In this document: in pieces, positions 33,568 through 42,993 of the stretch
Layout: every line of letters begins with the position of its first letter
How positions within the stretch are numbered: the stretch's first letter is position 1
From: Telluribacter humicola
GTDB taxonomy: Bacteria > Bacteroidota > Bacteroidia > Cytophagales > Spirosomataceae
Direction of reading: 5' to 3'
Length of the DNA stretch: 64,000 bases
Assembly: GCF_017355935.1 (NCBI RefSeq)
Contig: NZ_JAFIQT010000006.1
Span: 62,001 to 126,000 of the forward strand
The notes under the pieces: generated by a model
Databases searched by the model: none
Seen by the model: only the letters and a program-made list of their open reading frames with translations
What the model was told of the DNA's origin: nothing
Made by a program: the position numbers and the translations under genes

Positions 33568-35265
33568 ATGTTAAATACAAAAAATACCCAATTACCGACT
33601 TATCTTCTTCTTCTAGCTATTTGGATCTATACCTTTTATGTCAGCGTCGTCACCCCTCCCTTTTTCTCCTATTATACCGTTGATGAGAATTCGGTAGCTG
33701 ACTCGGGTGTGTTTATGTGGTACGGAATAACACCACGCTGTCTTGACTGGCCCGCCACACCTACTGCTTTAATATTTTTTTTAATTTATGGCATAGATGT
33801 ATTTGTTACTCTCCTTAGTAGTATAGGTTCATACGATAGTCTGATCGGAGTTTTTGAAAAATTTGATTTTACAGCTTACCAGTACCTGATTGATCGTGAA
33901 CCATATCTACTTGTAGCCCGTACTGTCCAGTTAGTTATTATAGGTCTTTTTCTTTTTTTGACAGTCCGCTTCATTTATCGTCAGGAACATCCACTCCTCA
34001 CTCCGGCTGTTAAGATTCTTCTTTCCGTTCTGATTGTGACATCGGATATGGTGTGGTTCAGTGCACCCGTTTTACGACCAGAAGGTATTTCGGGCTGTAT
34101 TTTCCTGTACATTCTGGTGCGCCTTGTATTTACCACTAACCTGTCTGCTCATAAAGCCTATATGCTTTCGGCATTATTTGCTGTTGTTATAGCTGAGCGT
34201 CTGCTCTTTTTGTTCGTCTCACCTATCTTCTTTCTAAGTATATTCTTCCTGCTGGCAGAGCATGAGCGCTGGCGAGTTGCTCTGCGGTCTGTAGCCTTTA
34301 CCTTCATGGTGTTTGTGGCGCTCTGTCCTTTTCTGCTGACCGATCCTCTGGTTGTAGCCAAGTCATTTGTAGGAGGTATCATTGCCAAAATGAACGATAA
34401 ACCAATGGAAACCCTATTTAACCAGGATTACATTGGTAGCTATTTTGATCAACCAACCAGTTACCTGATTATTATTCTTGCAGTACTGGGTACCTATGTG
34501 CTGCTTAGAGAACGAAAAATACAGTACTGGGTACTTGTGCTTAACTGGGTGTTTTTTCTTTTCCTGGTGCTGCGTTCGGCCAAGATTTACGACACCCATG
34601 TACTGCCGGCTGGAGTAATTACTTTGATTATGTCTGGTCTAGGAGTTGGTTATGTGTACCATCAAATACGTAAGGCAGGATGGGTAATAAGCTTGGTACT
34701 CGTTCTTGTCATCGCCGTGGCCAGCCAGTGGCGGTACTATGAATTTCAGGGGGTGCGTCATGAGCGTATGAATGCGTTTTCAGCCTTTGACTGGGCACAA
34801 ACGTTACCTGCTGACGTGAAAATACTGGCACCAATTGATCTGGATTTCTACCTGCAGAAATCAGAAGTTGCCCTGCTACGGAATCAGGAGCAGCGGAGAG
34901 ACACTACCCTGATGATCCGTAAGCTAAACTACCTCTTGGGTAATAAGAGTGGAAATGAAGTGGATGATACAGGGCTATCGGTAGTGGCAAAGTCATTTGC
35001 CTTTGAAGATGAAGGCCTCTATGATATACAGTACCAGATACTGCTCCGGTACAGTGATCGCAAAGAAGTGCCGAAATATGACTATGATGTGTACATGGAT
35101 AATGTGCTACTGACTAGTCACAGTGTAGAGTGGGAGAAGGCACTGCAGGACTTCAAAGATGGAAAATACAAATACTTGATTACGGAGAGATCAGTTGATG
35201 GGTATAACCCTATCAAAGTATTTGACAAAGAGGAAGGTTTAGAAATCAGAGTCTATAAAAATTAG
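33568..35265 (+). CDS. Polytopic GT-C/GT39-like membrane protein (plus strand within the locus)
   Basis: A 565-residue protein with about ten hydrophobic segments and a ~150-residue soluble C-terminal tail. The first periplasmic loop has 'YTVDENSVADSG' (about residues 32-43), an acidic position as in GT-C enzymes. The tail shows no family motif I can name. It is the only plus-strand gene in the 28-kb polysaccharide locus and is divergent from the SGNH gene and convergent with the GT87-like gene, so it has independent transcription. A polyprenyl-phosphate-sugar transferase is the best guess. Confidence 0.65.
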   Translation: MLNTKNTQLPTYLLLLAIWIYTFYVSVVTPPFFSYYTVDENSVADSGVFMWYGITPRCLDWPATPTALIFFLIYGIDVFVTLLSSIGSYDSLIGVFEKFDFTAYQYLIDREPYLLVARTVQLVIIGLFLFLTVRFIYRQEHPLLTPAVKILLSVLIVTSDMVWFSAPVLRPEGISGCIFLYILVRLVFTTNLSAHKAYMLSALFAVVIAERLLFLFVSPIFFLSIFFLLAEHERWRVALRSVAFTFMVFVALCPFLLTDPLVVAKSFVGGIIAKMNDKPMETLFNQDYIGSYFDQPTSYLIIILAVLGTYVLLRERKIQYWVLVLNWVFFLFLVLRSAKIYDTHVLPAGVITLIMSGLGVGYVYHQIRKAGWVISLVLVLVIAVASQWRYYEFQGVRHERMNAFSAFDWAQTLPADVKILAPIDLDFYLQKSEVALLRNQEQRRDTTLMIRKLNYLLGNKSGNEVDDTGLSVVAKSFAFEDEGLYDIQYQILLRYSDRKEVPKYDYDVYMDNVLLTSHSVEWEKALQDFKDGKYKYLITERSVDGYNPIKVFDKEEGLEIRVYKN

Positions 35266-35324
35266 CAGAAATAGGGTATATTTCCAGGCGGTGTAAAATA
35301 ACTATTACTGGCTGATTGATTTTA

Positions 35325-35357
35325 AAAAAAGGGGGTTAAGCGATAACCCCCTTTTTT
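35325..35357. terminator. Bidirectional terminator overlapping a stop codon
   Basis: A 14-bp stem (35325-35338 with 35344-35357, six A/T pairs plus GGGGGTTA/TAACCCCC) with a 5-nt loop and T-runs on both strands. The TAA of the minus-strand GT87-like gene (35336-35338) is inside the stem. Confidence 0.9.
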
Positions 35358-36637
35358 AGTATCCAGAGCTGAAAGGCTTTCCGGATGACGATGTAGTAGA
35401 AAACTATACAGTACCCGAGTACAAAAAGGCTACTGAAAAAAGCGTATTCAATGGTATCATCAATGAAATGCTTGTAGGCTACCGGAATCAGCATGAGAAT
35501 ACCGGCTATTCCGTAGTACCATCCCAAAATCATACCCTCTTTCTTCCACCGCATGGCCATGTATACAATGACAGGCTGCATAGCCATATTATTACGATCC
35601 AGAGAACCCGTCAACAGGGCAACACACAGAAACAGAAGTAGTATAGACAGGAGGAAAATATCGGCAGGTAACAGATTCTTTAAGAATGCGATCAGGAGCA
35701 CCAACGTAATCAGGCACAGAATCGTGGTCCGGATGGTTTGCCAGCTTTCCGGAAACGTTCGGTAGAAGATTATCCAGAGCGATGAATGATTGGGCGCATT
35801 ATCTATATCATAAAGAATCCTTTGATTGATGATTCTGGAAAAGTCACTGGCAAACGGTAGATATATGACCAGAAACAGAGCTACAGTCACGACGGTGAAC
35901 AGTACTGTCTTCTTAAGACTGGAAGTTGGAGTAAATAACTCCTTTACTAACGTCTGCCACTCCCGAACCTTTAAAAAGTTGTCTTTACCCAGTACATAGT
36001 AAGCCAGACAAATGGGAGCTATCAGAGCTCCTATAGCCTTGAATCCGATCGAGAACGAAAGGAAAATACAGGCCCAAAAGAACTTCCGGTGAATCGAAAA
36101 CCACAGAGACAGCAGGATCAGCAGGACCTGAAAACCTTTGTCTTCGGGAATAAAGGTACCATTAAGTAAAAGCGCAGGCGAAAGGCTGCTAACCAACAGT
36201 ACAAAAGCTATGGAAAAAATATTGATGGGCAGGCTGATCAGCTGAAAAAAGAACAGGGTAGTGATATAACCGATGCACGAGTCAAGAAAGGCATAGGCAT
36301 ATCGGTAGTAATACACATTCCCTTCAAAAAAGAAGTCCAGAAAACCGTTAAATAGCAAGTTGAAGGGGAGGTTATTAGCACTGTGATAATTCCAGTTGTC
36401 TTGGTTAGAACACAGCCAGTAATTATCACCAAATTCATCCAGACGCAATTTTTCTCTTAACTCTACATTATCTTCAAAATCATACGGATTGATTCCATGA
36501 CTGATCATCTGACCACCATTTACCAGGCAGGAGATATCCGCAAAGCTATTGGAACTCGGGGTAAAATTAATGATTATAACACGAGCGATAAAGCTTACCA
36601 GAAAAACAAGTAAAGCAATCTGAGAAACTCGTTTCAT
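35336..36637 (-). CDS. GT87/DUF2029-like polytopic mannosyltransferase-type protein
   Basis: A 433-residue protein with about ten hydrophobic segments. The N-terminal region has 'NFTPSSNSFADISCLVNGGQ' and 'HGINPYDFEDN', patterns typical of the GT87/DUF2029 polyprenyl-phosphate mannosyltransferases, with an Asp in the first long loop. It lies in the polysaccharide locus 41 nt downstream of the O-antigen ligase-like gene on the same strand. Sugar specificity cannot be read. Start ATG at 36637. Confidence 0.65.
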   Translation of the reverse strand: MKRVSQIALLVFLVSFIARVIIINFTPSSNSFADISCLVNGGQMISHGINPYDFEDNVELREKLRLDEFGDNYWLCSNQDNWNYHSANNLPFNLLFNGFLDFFFEGNVYYYRYAYAFLDSCIGYITTLFFFQLISLPINIFSIAFVLLVSSLSPALLLNGTFIPEDKGFQVLLILLSLWFSIHRKFFWACIFLSFSIGFKAIGALIAPICLAYYVLGKDNFLKVREWQTLVKELFTPTSSLKKTVLFTVVTVALFLVIYLPFASDFSRIINQRILYDIDNAPNHSSLWIIFYRTFPESWQTIRTTILCLITLVLLIAFLKNLLPADIFLLSILLLFLCVALLTGSLDRNNMAMQPVIVYMAMRWKKEGMILGWYYGIAGILMLIPVAYKHFIDDTIEYAFFSSLFVLGYCIVFYYIVIRKAFQLWILKKGVIA

Positions 36638-36678
36638 GTACTAAAAAGGGAAAGTGCTGGTTGTAAGTAATAACTGGA

Positions 36679-38019
36679 TCAGGCTGTTGCAGTTGCCAGA
36701 GTGCGTTGTTTGGGAGCTGCGTCCAAGTACTTAATACCCAGGAATCGTACCATTAGTATGAATGAAAACCAGTAAGTAATGTCATAAGGGCGACCTCCGG
36801 TTACCATTTGAGGGATGGTATAGATATATAAGTAAGCTACAAACAAGGCGATAATGTTAGTTTTTCTTAGTACCTCTTTATGAGTATATACTAATAAGAA
36901 GAACAAAAAGCCGTCAAAGAACAAGAAGCCCAGGAGTCCATGGTTAATAAGCGCTTCCAGAACGGGTACATCTAGAAAAGTAGCTTTATAGCCAAGACCG
37001 AAGAGCATGATCTGCGGATTGTCAATAGATTCAAAGAAAAGCTCAAAGCTAGAAACCCTACCCATCGAAGAGGCATCAATGGTAGCCTCTGCGTCAATCT
37101 GTACGCCGGTTATTGTATAGTATACATTGTAAAAGCGGGCGAACAACACGTCGCTATAATTCAGGATAATGGCATATATATCGTAGTACCTGCTAAGAAA
37201 GTAGTTGGCAACCAGGAATATAAAGATGGCAATAAGTACAGTCTTTAAGGAGAAGAAATTATAAATGGCACTACCAATCTTTCTCATTGAGAAGTTAGCA
37301 TAGATGTAAAACATCAGCATAAGGATGAGTGCCAGAAAAGTAGATTTCGTCTGGGTAAGGATAATAATAACAACGCTAAAAATGATACAGAAGTAAAAGA
37401 ACGTTTTTAGTAGCAGGCTCCTGCTTTGCCAGATCAATACACCCGAAGAAATAATACAAACGATCGCATTCCGGGCGGCAGCGTGTGGATTACCTCCTGA
37501 CTGGGCGTTTTCGTTAGCAAATGTTATGGCTGCTCGCATACCCAAGGTCCAGTTAGGGTCGACCAGAAGTGAGTAAATAAGCGAAAAGTTAGAAAGCAGG
37601 GAAAGTATAAAGATAACAGGTATAAGTGTGTCTTTAACCGTATTGGGAACCTGTATGATTAGGATCAGGTACGCAAAAATAAAGAAGTAGTTTCCAAACT
37701 CTGTTACTGTACCGGCTCCTGTCGAACCCGGTAGCATATAGTAAAAAAAGGCTAGCAGAAGGAACAGAACACTCAGGTTGAACAAGATGGCATTGGGCTT
37801 GTAAATTCGCATGAACAGCTGAGCAGGGAGCATCAGCACGAGCCCTAACATCCAGAAAGCCGCTGTAAATACGCTTGATGCCGGACCGATGCCTAAGGTG
37901 TCACGGACAAAGAAAATGATAGGGAAGCCATTGAATAGCATGTAGATACCTACGGAGTACCTGAGGTTATTAAAGTTTTTGAGTGGATTAAAAACTGATA
38001 TAAATTGTGAAACATCCAT
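36679..38019 (-). CDS. O-antigen ligase/polymerase family membrane protein
   Basis: A 446-residue protein with about eleven hydrophobic segments and one large periplasmic loop (about residues 290-350, including 'VLFARFYNVYYT' and 'ASSMGRVSSFELFFESI' in separate parts), the layout of Wzy and WaaL. 'TQTKSTFLALILML' and 'LFGLGYKATF' fit the Wzy_C/O-antigen ligase family. It could polymerise repeats or ligate the finished glycan to a lipid anchor; in an ABC-exporter pathway ligation is the more usual role. A consensus -7 element lies about 80 nt upstream. Confidence 0.82.
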   Translation of the reverse strand: MDVSQFISVFNPLKNFNNLRYSVGIYMLFNGFPIIFFVRDTLGIGPASSVFTAAFWMLGLVLMLPAQLFMRIYKPNAILFNLSVLFLLLAFFYYMLPGSTGAGTVTEFGNYFFIFAYLILIIQVPNTVKDTLIPVIFILSLLSNFSLIYSLLVDPNWTLGMRAAITFANENAQSGGNPHAAARNAIVCIISSGVLIWQSRSLLLKTFFYFCIIFSVVIIILTQTKSTFLALILMLMFYIYANFSMRKIGSAIYNFFSLKTVLIAIFIFLVANYFLSRYYDIYAIILNYSDVLFARFYNVYYTITGVQIDAEATIDASSMGRVSSFELFFESIDNPQIMLFGLGYKATFLDVPVLEALINHGLLGFLFFDGFLFFLLVYTHKEVLRKTNIIALFVAYLYIYTIPQMVTGGRPYDITYWFSFILMVRFLGIKYLDAAPKQRTLATATA

Positions 38020-38336
38020 GTTTTATCTTTTCAACCTATGATTCCTTTGTAAAAAAGTAACAATGCTGTAAGTGGTAGTCTGCTTTTGATCCAATTACAA
38101 AGATACCTATTTTAAGCTATAGTGTAGTAGCGTTACTTGCATTTATACCTCATGATAATTAGCTGCATTCAGCTGGCTATCAGTAACTAGGTGAATATAG
38201 CACCTAACTAGTAGTTGTACAGATACCTGCCCCAAACCATTACACAAACGTCCTGATTTAGTATTAGTATATACGAGTACCCAATTTTGCTCCAATGGTA
38301 CGGGCGGGCTGATCTGAGGTAGTTCTAGAGTCTTAC
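38020..38336. other. Non-coding interval with promoter for the ligase-like gene
   Basis: About 320 nt that separate the locus into two transcription segments. It contains the -7 element at 38097-38105 and a weak stem TAGGTG/CACCTA (38188-38206). No supportable gene. Confidence 0.55.
38097..38105 (-). promoter_or_regulatory. -7 promoter element for the ligase-GT87 unit
   Basis: Minus strand TATCTTTGT matches TAnnTTTG exactly, 78 nt before the ATG at 38019. No TTG at the -33 distance. Confidence 0.5.
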
Positions 38337-39299
38337 TTATTGATTTATTTCAAACTCATCTATTTGAGTAAGTACCTTTTTTAAGTTCGAGACCAGACCC
38401 TTTCTCAATTGTCGGCTTCCTTTTATATCTGGTGTTTGTCCAAAGGCAGGAGTGTTATTGACCTGGTACTTTTTATACTGTTCCAGACCTTGTTTGTACT
38501 CTCTGTACAGTTGCTCAAAGGTCCTGTTATGTTTTAAGAGCTGCTGATGATCAGACCAGACCGGATGATAGCTGGTAAGACCGGCAAAATCAGCTGTAAT
38601 AAGAGGTTTATTATTTACCTGGTACTGTCCATTGACTATATTGAGTTCTCTCTGTGCAATAGAATGTAGCCCCAGATGCCATCCCGGCAGATTGATCCGG
38701 GCAGTGTTCCGGATCCAAACAGGAGCAAAATTAAGCCACAACTGATCCATACACATCCCCTGACATAGGTCAAAGTGGGCTCGGTCATAGGTCCGCTGTT
38801 TCCACCAGTCTAGTAGCTTTTCGGCTTCGGTACCATGTTGTAGTATCCACGCTCCGGCATGGTACATGCCAATATTAAGTATCCTTTTGTCGTCCAGCTC
38901 GATAGTAAGCGGCAGCGGCTGTGTGATGTGAGGTGTCAGCTGTAAGTCCGCTTCGGGCAAATCAGTAAAGGGAATTGCCTGATACAGTACAGTAGTAGGT
39001 GACAGGAACACGAGCCTGCTGCACTCAGGATTAGTCTGCAGGATGTAGTGGGCAAACCAGGGGCGACAGGCTGCTACCAGTTCAAAGTCATAGTAGCGCT
39101 CGTACATAGTAGCCCAGCCGGGGATGGAAATAAGTTTTACCGACAAACGCAGCATCTCTTCGGGTAAGGATGGAACCGGAGCTTCATCTACCCAACCTAT
39201 GATCATTTGCGCGTCAGGATGGTATTTTTTTACTGAACTTCCCAGAGCTATGGCGTTAGGCAGTTCGGTACGATTGCATACTGTAAAAAAGATATTCAT
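38337..39299 (-). CDS. GT8-like protein lacking the DxD motif
   Basis: A 320-residue soluble protein clearly related to the GT8-like gene at 40058: both open with F-T-(V/I)-C, have a central 'P..F.HYIL/FTYFF' block and later 'DLCQGMCMDQLWLNFAPVW' against 'ALCDGLFVDQNWMNFLPLF'. Where the relative has DPD (104-106), this one has SPT (100-102, in 'FLSPTTVLYQ'), so the metal/nucleotide-sugar ligand is gone. It may be inactive as a transferase, act as a partner of its paralogue, or use another mechanism. It is last in the unit after the DUF5672 gene (27 nt gap). Confidence 0.75.
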   Translation of the reverse strand: MNIFFTVCNRTELPNAIALGSSVKKYHPDAQMIIGWVDEAPVPSLPEEMLRLSVKLISIPGWATMYERYYDFELVAACRPWFAHYILQTNPECSRLVFLSPTTVLYQAIPFTDLPEADLQLTPHITQPLPLTIELDDKRILNIGMYHAGAWILQHGTEAEKLLDWWKQRTYDRAHFDLCQGMCMDQLWLNFAPVWIRNTARINLPGWHLGLHSIAQRELNIVNGQYQVNNKPLITADFAGLTSYHPVWSDHQQLLKHNRTFEQLYREYKQGLEQYKKYQVNNTPAFGQTPDIKGSRQLRKGLVSNLKKVLTQIDEFEINQ

Positions 39300-39326
39300 G
39301 TATACTGATAATGGCGACTGGGCTAA

Positions 39327-40058
39327 CTAATCAATTCCCTGATAGGTATCTTTCTCGGTCAACCCCGTTAGAGCGAACGGCTTTACGGCCTCAAATGTTT
39401 TGGAATTTGCGTATAAGGCAAAGCGATCACGTACTATGGGGGTAGGTATCTGAAGAGAAGGCCATCCTTTATTCATTTCGGTTTCCCAGAATAATGAATC
39501 ATTTTTTAGGGATTCCGACTTGTTTCTGTATTGATAAGCCTCCCTCTTATACTTATTCAATGCTTTGCGAAGCTTTTCTACCCTTCTGAGTGATATTCCA
39601 CTTCCTTCCAGTTCCGTTACGGACCCGGCCGATAGAACTTTTGCCCGGCTTATGCTCGTTATTGAATGCCACAAAGACGGACTTCGGTCCAGGTCGGTGG
39701 GAGCGGCCTGAATAAGGTCATATCCCTGATGGCACCAGTAGCGGAGCTCGTTTCGATATACGTAACTATTACACTCAAATAACAGGATGAACTCACTCCA
39801 GTCAAAGCGTTCATAAAAGTCTTCGGTCAGGAGTAGTCTGGACAAGGCAGAACGGCTCTCGAAGTACTTGCTGTCAAAGGTATATTGAGTACAGTCGGGG
39901 TATTTTTCTTTCAGTCCGGAAAGATCAAGGTTATCTTCACTAATAAATAGTATCGGAAAACCTACCAGTGTAGCTGTACACTGTTCCAGCATTTTCTCCT
40001 CAAAGGGCGTTAATCTGCTGTTGTATACAGGTACTACCACTGTAACTAACTCTTTCAT
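39327..40058 (-). CDS. DUF5672 family glycosyltransferase-like protein
   Basis: A 243-residue protein opening 'VTVVVPVYNSRLTPFEEKML'. The segment 'FILLFECNSYVYRNELRYWC' (two parts, about residues 87-107) followed by 'GYDLIQAAP' corresponds to the DUF5672 pattern in which a D/E near Tyr-x-Phe replaces a classical DxD; 'GISLRRVEKL' and the C-terminal 'PFALTGLTEKD' also fit. Family function is unproven but it occurs in glycan loci. The ATG overlaps the stop of the GT8-like gene by one base, so the three-gene group is translationally coupled. Confidence 0.72.
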   Translation of the reverse strand: MKELVTVVVPVYNSRLTPFEEKMLEQCTATLVGFPILFISEDNLDLSGLKEKYPDCTQYTFDSKYFESRSALSRLLLTEDFYERFDWSEFILLFECNSYVYRNELRYWCHQGYDLIQAAPTDLDRSPSLWHSITSISRAKVLSAGSVTELEGSGISLRRVEKLRKALNKYKREAYQYRNKSESLKNDSLFWETEMNKGWPSLQIPTPIVRDRFALYANSKTFEAVKPFALTGLTEKDTYQGID

Positions 40059-41044
40059 CAGATGGTGTCAATTTTTTCGATCAGGTACTCTACCCGTTTT
40101 TTTAGAAACTTTCTGACCCGTTGGTACCGCAGTACTTTAGGAGGCTTAATGTAGCAGCAGGGAAACCTCCGGTAGTACTCATTTCCGTTACGGATCAGGC
40201 TGTTACGATAAATGTCGAAAAGAGGTTGCATATCCTGTCTTTCCGAGAGCTCAAATCTATCCTGGTACTTTGAAAGTATAGCTGGTTTAGCGGGATCATA
40301 CCCACTATAATGAAAAAAAACTACCGGATGGTCCTCATTAACATAGTGGATGCCATTCTGGTCTACGCTGAACTGCCGTTCGTGCAGGTTCCAGTAGGCG
40401 GCATTGTAGCCGGGATCGCGCTCAATGTAGGTATTATCAATGAACAGAGGCAGAAAATTCATCCAGTTCTGATCCACAAATAGACCATCACAGAGCGCGA
40501 TCAGACATTCATATCGCAGTTTTTCTTCCCACCATTTGATGTACTTCTCAGTCTGGGCCGTTTTTTTGAATGCTACAAAACCCAGATTAAAAACACCCGT
40601 ATTCAGGTGATGTAGCTCATTGGGAGTTTTCTGGTCTTCAATGGGCGTACACACATGGGGAGTAACTACTGCTTCGTGCGTATCAAGCGTCTGCAGCAGA
40701 TGGGTGAGTGGCTGATATACGATGATGTCAGGATCAAAGTATATGACTTTATCCGCTTCGGGGTATTTTTCAAAGAAATAGGTAAAGTAAAAGGGCTTAA
40801 CGGCTGTATTCAACTCCGTGATGTTGTACCTGTCACACATCTCCTGAAAGCCTTCTATGCCGATAGCGTGTATCTCTACTAGAGGAAAGGCCGGACGATA
40901 GGATTCATCAAAGCTAACACCTTCCAGACGGTCTACTAATCCAACAAAGTACTTGATATCAGGATTGGTGGCCGCCAGCGATTCTCCTAAAGTACGAGCC
41001 TGGGCCAGGTAATTAATAGAGCAAATAGTAAAAGCAATGGTCAT
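40058..41044 (-). CDS. GT8-like glycosyltransferase
   Basis: A 328-residue GT-A type protein with an intact DPD motif (residues 104-106, 'VIYFDPDIIVYQ') for metal and nucleotide-sugar binding, and the later 'HLNTGVFNLGFVAF' and 'CDGLFVDQNWMNF' regions of the GT8-like family. It opens 'IAFTICSINYLAQARTLGESL'. It is probably the catalytic member of the pair with the paralogue at 38337. The start overlaps the stop of the upstream GT4 gene by 4 nt. Confidence 0.8.
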   Translation of the reverse strand: MTIAFTICSINYLAQARTLGESLAATNPDIKYFVGLVDRLEGVSFDESYRPAFPLVEIHAIGIEGFQEMCDRYNITELNTAVKPFYFTYFFEKYPEADKVIYFDPDIIVYQPLTHLLQTLDTHEAVVTPHVCTPIEDQKTPNELHHLNTGVFNLGFVAFKKTAQTEKYIKWWEEKLRYECLIALCDGLFVDQNWMNFLPLFIDNTYIERDPGYNAAYWNLHERQFSVDQNGIHYVNEDHPVVFFHYSGYDPAKPAILSKYQDRFELSERQDMQPLFDIYRNSLIRNGNEYYRRFPCCYIKPPKVLRYQRVRKFLKKRVEYLIEKIDTI

Positions 41045-42261
41045 CGATCATGTGTTTCGGACAGCGGCAAAGTTAGGTACCTTTGAAGGATTGTGAGTAC
41101 TTTCTTTATGCTGGTTCGTGTGTCATGTCTCTTCAGGACTTTTTCACGGGCTATTCTTCCCATAGTCTGACGCTGGGCCGGATCAACAATAAGCTGAATA
41201 ACAGCCTCAGAGGCAGCCGAAATATCCATATAAGGTACTACAAATCCGGCGTCATGCTCTACGAGTTCAGGAGCGCCTCCGGCCTTTTCAAAGCACACAA
41301 TGGGTGTTTCATTGAGGGCTGCCTCCAGTACTACCAGTGGGTAGGGATCTTCACGTGAGGTAAGCAGCAGTACGTCAAACCGGCTGATCAGATCCAGGGC
41401 ATTGGGCGTAGGAGGGATAAGTATAATCTTATCTTCAAGCTCCATGCGCTGTATATCACTGATGAGCAGGTCATAAATAGAATGTTCAGGACCGGCACCC
41501 ACCCATACAAAGTATACCGGTAGGGGTGATGTTTTCTGCAGTACTATCCGGGCTATCCAGTTAAAAATATCATTTCCTTTGCGAAGTTCGGCATTACCAC
41601 AGCCACCAATCACGATGGCATCCTGAGGTATGTTGTACTGCGCTTCGAGCAGATGATGATCCGCTACTTTAAGGCACTTGTCAATCTGAGCGTGATCAAT
41701 AAGGGTAAAAGTACTTACTTCTTCTTCCGGAAACCCAAATTCCCTCGTGTAGTAGCTGGCTACCGCATTGGATACCGCTATCAGGTGATTGGTCTTACTG
41801 ATCAGGAATGAGAGATCAGGCTTCTCGGTATAGATCTCAGCCGACATCTGTAACTCATGCGCAAAAAGGACTACCGGAAGGTGGTGTAAACAAGTCAGTT
41901 GCTTATGGTAGATTTCAGCATTGGCAATGGAGTTTACAAACACCAGACCAATATCCAGTCCTTTGAGCTCTGCCTCAAATTGCTCCTGCTTTTTGCGCTG
42001 TTTCTGCTGCTTGATGCTCCTGTAAGCTCCAGCCTTGGAAAGTACATTGTCAAGGCGCGGATTCAGAAGTAAGTCGTCACTGCCGGGTATGACTGTGATA
42101 GGTACTACCTCTCTGAATTCAGATTCGATGTTCCCCCCGTCGCATAGCAGCAGGTGCATAGGTACTCCTTTTTTCTTGAGTAGCCTAAGCAACTGAAGCA
42201 GCAGCAATTGGCTGCCGGCTCGGTTGGCATCGTGACTTATAAATAGTACTTTCTTAGACAT
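41041..42261 (-). CDS. Glycosyltransferase family 4
   Basis: GT-B glycosyltransferase opening 'KKVLFISHDANRAGSQLLLL'. The C-terminal half has 'IGGCGNAELRKGNDIFNWIA' and the E-x7-E region 'LTSREDPYPLVVLEAAL' (D variant at the second position), typical of GT4. The frame is open to GTG at 42297, but ATG at 42261, preceded by GGAGAA, matches the family start; I use that (406 aa). It overlaps the following GT8-like gene by 4 nt. Confidence 0.88.
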   Translation of the reverse strand: MSKKVLFISHDANRAGSQLLLLQLLRLLKKKGVPMHLLLCDGGNIESEFREVVPITVIPGSDDLLLNPRLDNVLSKAGAYRSIKQQKQRKKQEQFEAELKGLDIGLVFVNSIANAEIYHKQLTCLHHLPVVLFAHELQMSAEIYTEKPDLSFLISKTNHLIAVSNAVASYYTREFGFPEEEVSTFTLIDHAQIDKCLKVADHHLLEAQYNIPQDAIVIGGCGNAELRKGNDIFNWIARIVLQKTSPLPVYFVWVGAGPEHSIYDLLISDIQRMELEDKIILIPPTPNALDLISRFDVLLLTSREDPYPLVVLEAALNETPIVCFEKAGGAPELVEHDAGFVVPYMDISAASEAVIQLIVDPAQRQTMGRIAREKVLKRHDTRTSIKKVLTILQRYLTLPLSETHDR

Positions 42262-42331
42262 TTCTCCACTTCTTACAGGGCGCTCACTTAACAACACATT
42301 ATGCAGGAGATTCTACCTGCTTCTAACACTA

Positions 42332-42991
42332 CTAGTACGCTTCGTGACTAAGCTTTCCGGGTACTTTCTTGGCAGGATTCCCAATATAAATCCCCCATTC
42401 TTCGGTATCCTTTGTTATAGCGGCGGCCATACCTACCAGGGTACCCTGTGCTATATGCGTATAATCACGAATAGTACTGTTAACACCAAAAAAGGAGTAT
42501 GGTTCAATTACACAATGTCCGGAAAGAACCACGTGCGAGGTAAAGAACACATGATCCTTGATCTGACCGTGGTGACCAATATGATTTCCACTCCAGAGTA
42601 CTACATTGTTACCAATGGTCGTAAATGGCTGAATGGTATTATCTTCCAGAATAAAGCAGTTTTCACCCACTACACTCCGATCCAGAATAGTGGCATGGGA
42701 ACTAATGTAGGAAATAAAGCTATAGCCTTTGGCTTTGGCTTCGTTATATATTTTTTCCCGGTTACGGTTCATGTTGCGACCGGTCATGGGTGCAAAGAAC
42801 TGGTACTCCTGGGGAGGGAAAATGGTTTCTACATCTTCAAATGCAACCAGAGGAAGCCCTCTGAAAGACTCTTCCTTCAGGTACTCACGATTGACGGTGA
42901 ATGCTGCGACTTCGTGCTCGGAGTCGTGCTGAAGGTAGTAGTGGGCCAGTTCGGCCGTGTCCATTATTCCGAATATAATAACTTTTGCCAT
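42332..42991 (-). CDS. NeuD/PglD-like sugar O/N-acyltransferase
   Basis: A 219-residue two-domain protein: an N-terminal Rossmann-like PglD_N segment ('KVIIFGIMDTAELAHYYL') and a C-terminal left-handed beta-helix of hexapeptide repeats ('ATILDRSVVGENCFILEDN', 'GNHIGHHGQIKDHVFFTSHV'). Relatives acetylate amino sugars (PglD) or sialic acids (NeuD). I chose ATG at 42991 (MAKVIIFG); the longer frame overlaps the WbqC gene and has an unlikely basic N-terminus. It lies 2 nt after WbqC, in a module with the DegT-type aminotransferase, which suggests N-acylation of an amino sugar. Confidence 0.85.
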   Translation of the reverse strand: MAKVIIFGIMDTAELAHYYLQHDSEHEVAAFTVNREYLKEESFRGLPLVAFEDVETIFPPQEYQFFAPMTGRNMNRNREKIYNEAKAKGYSFISYISSHATILDRSVVGENCFILEDNTIQPFTTIGNNVVLWSGNHIGHHGQIKDHVFFTSHVVLSGHCVIEPYSFFGVNSTIRDYTHIAQGTLVGMAAAITKDTEEWGIYIGNPAKKVPGKLSHEAY

Positions 42992-42993
42992 TC

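Noticed and set aside
33568-35265. Interpretation of the plus-strand membrane protein as a Wzx flippase
   Set aside because: It has a long soluble C-terminal tail and an acidic first periplasmic loop, both unlike Wzx and like GT-C enzymes.
38188-38206. Stem TAGGTG/CACCTA in the 38-kb intergenic region as a terminator
   Set aside because: Six base pairs, low stability and no T-run; mentioned only within the interval entry.
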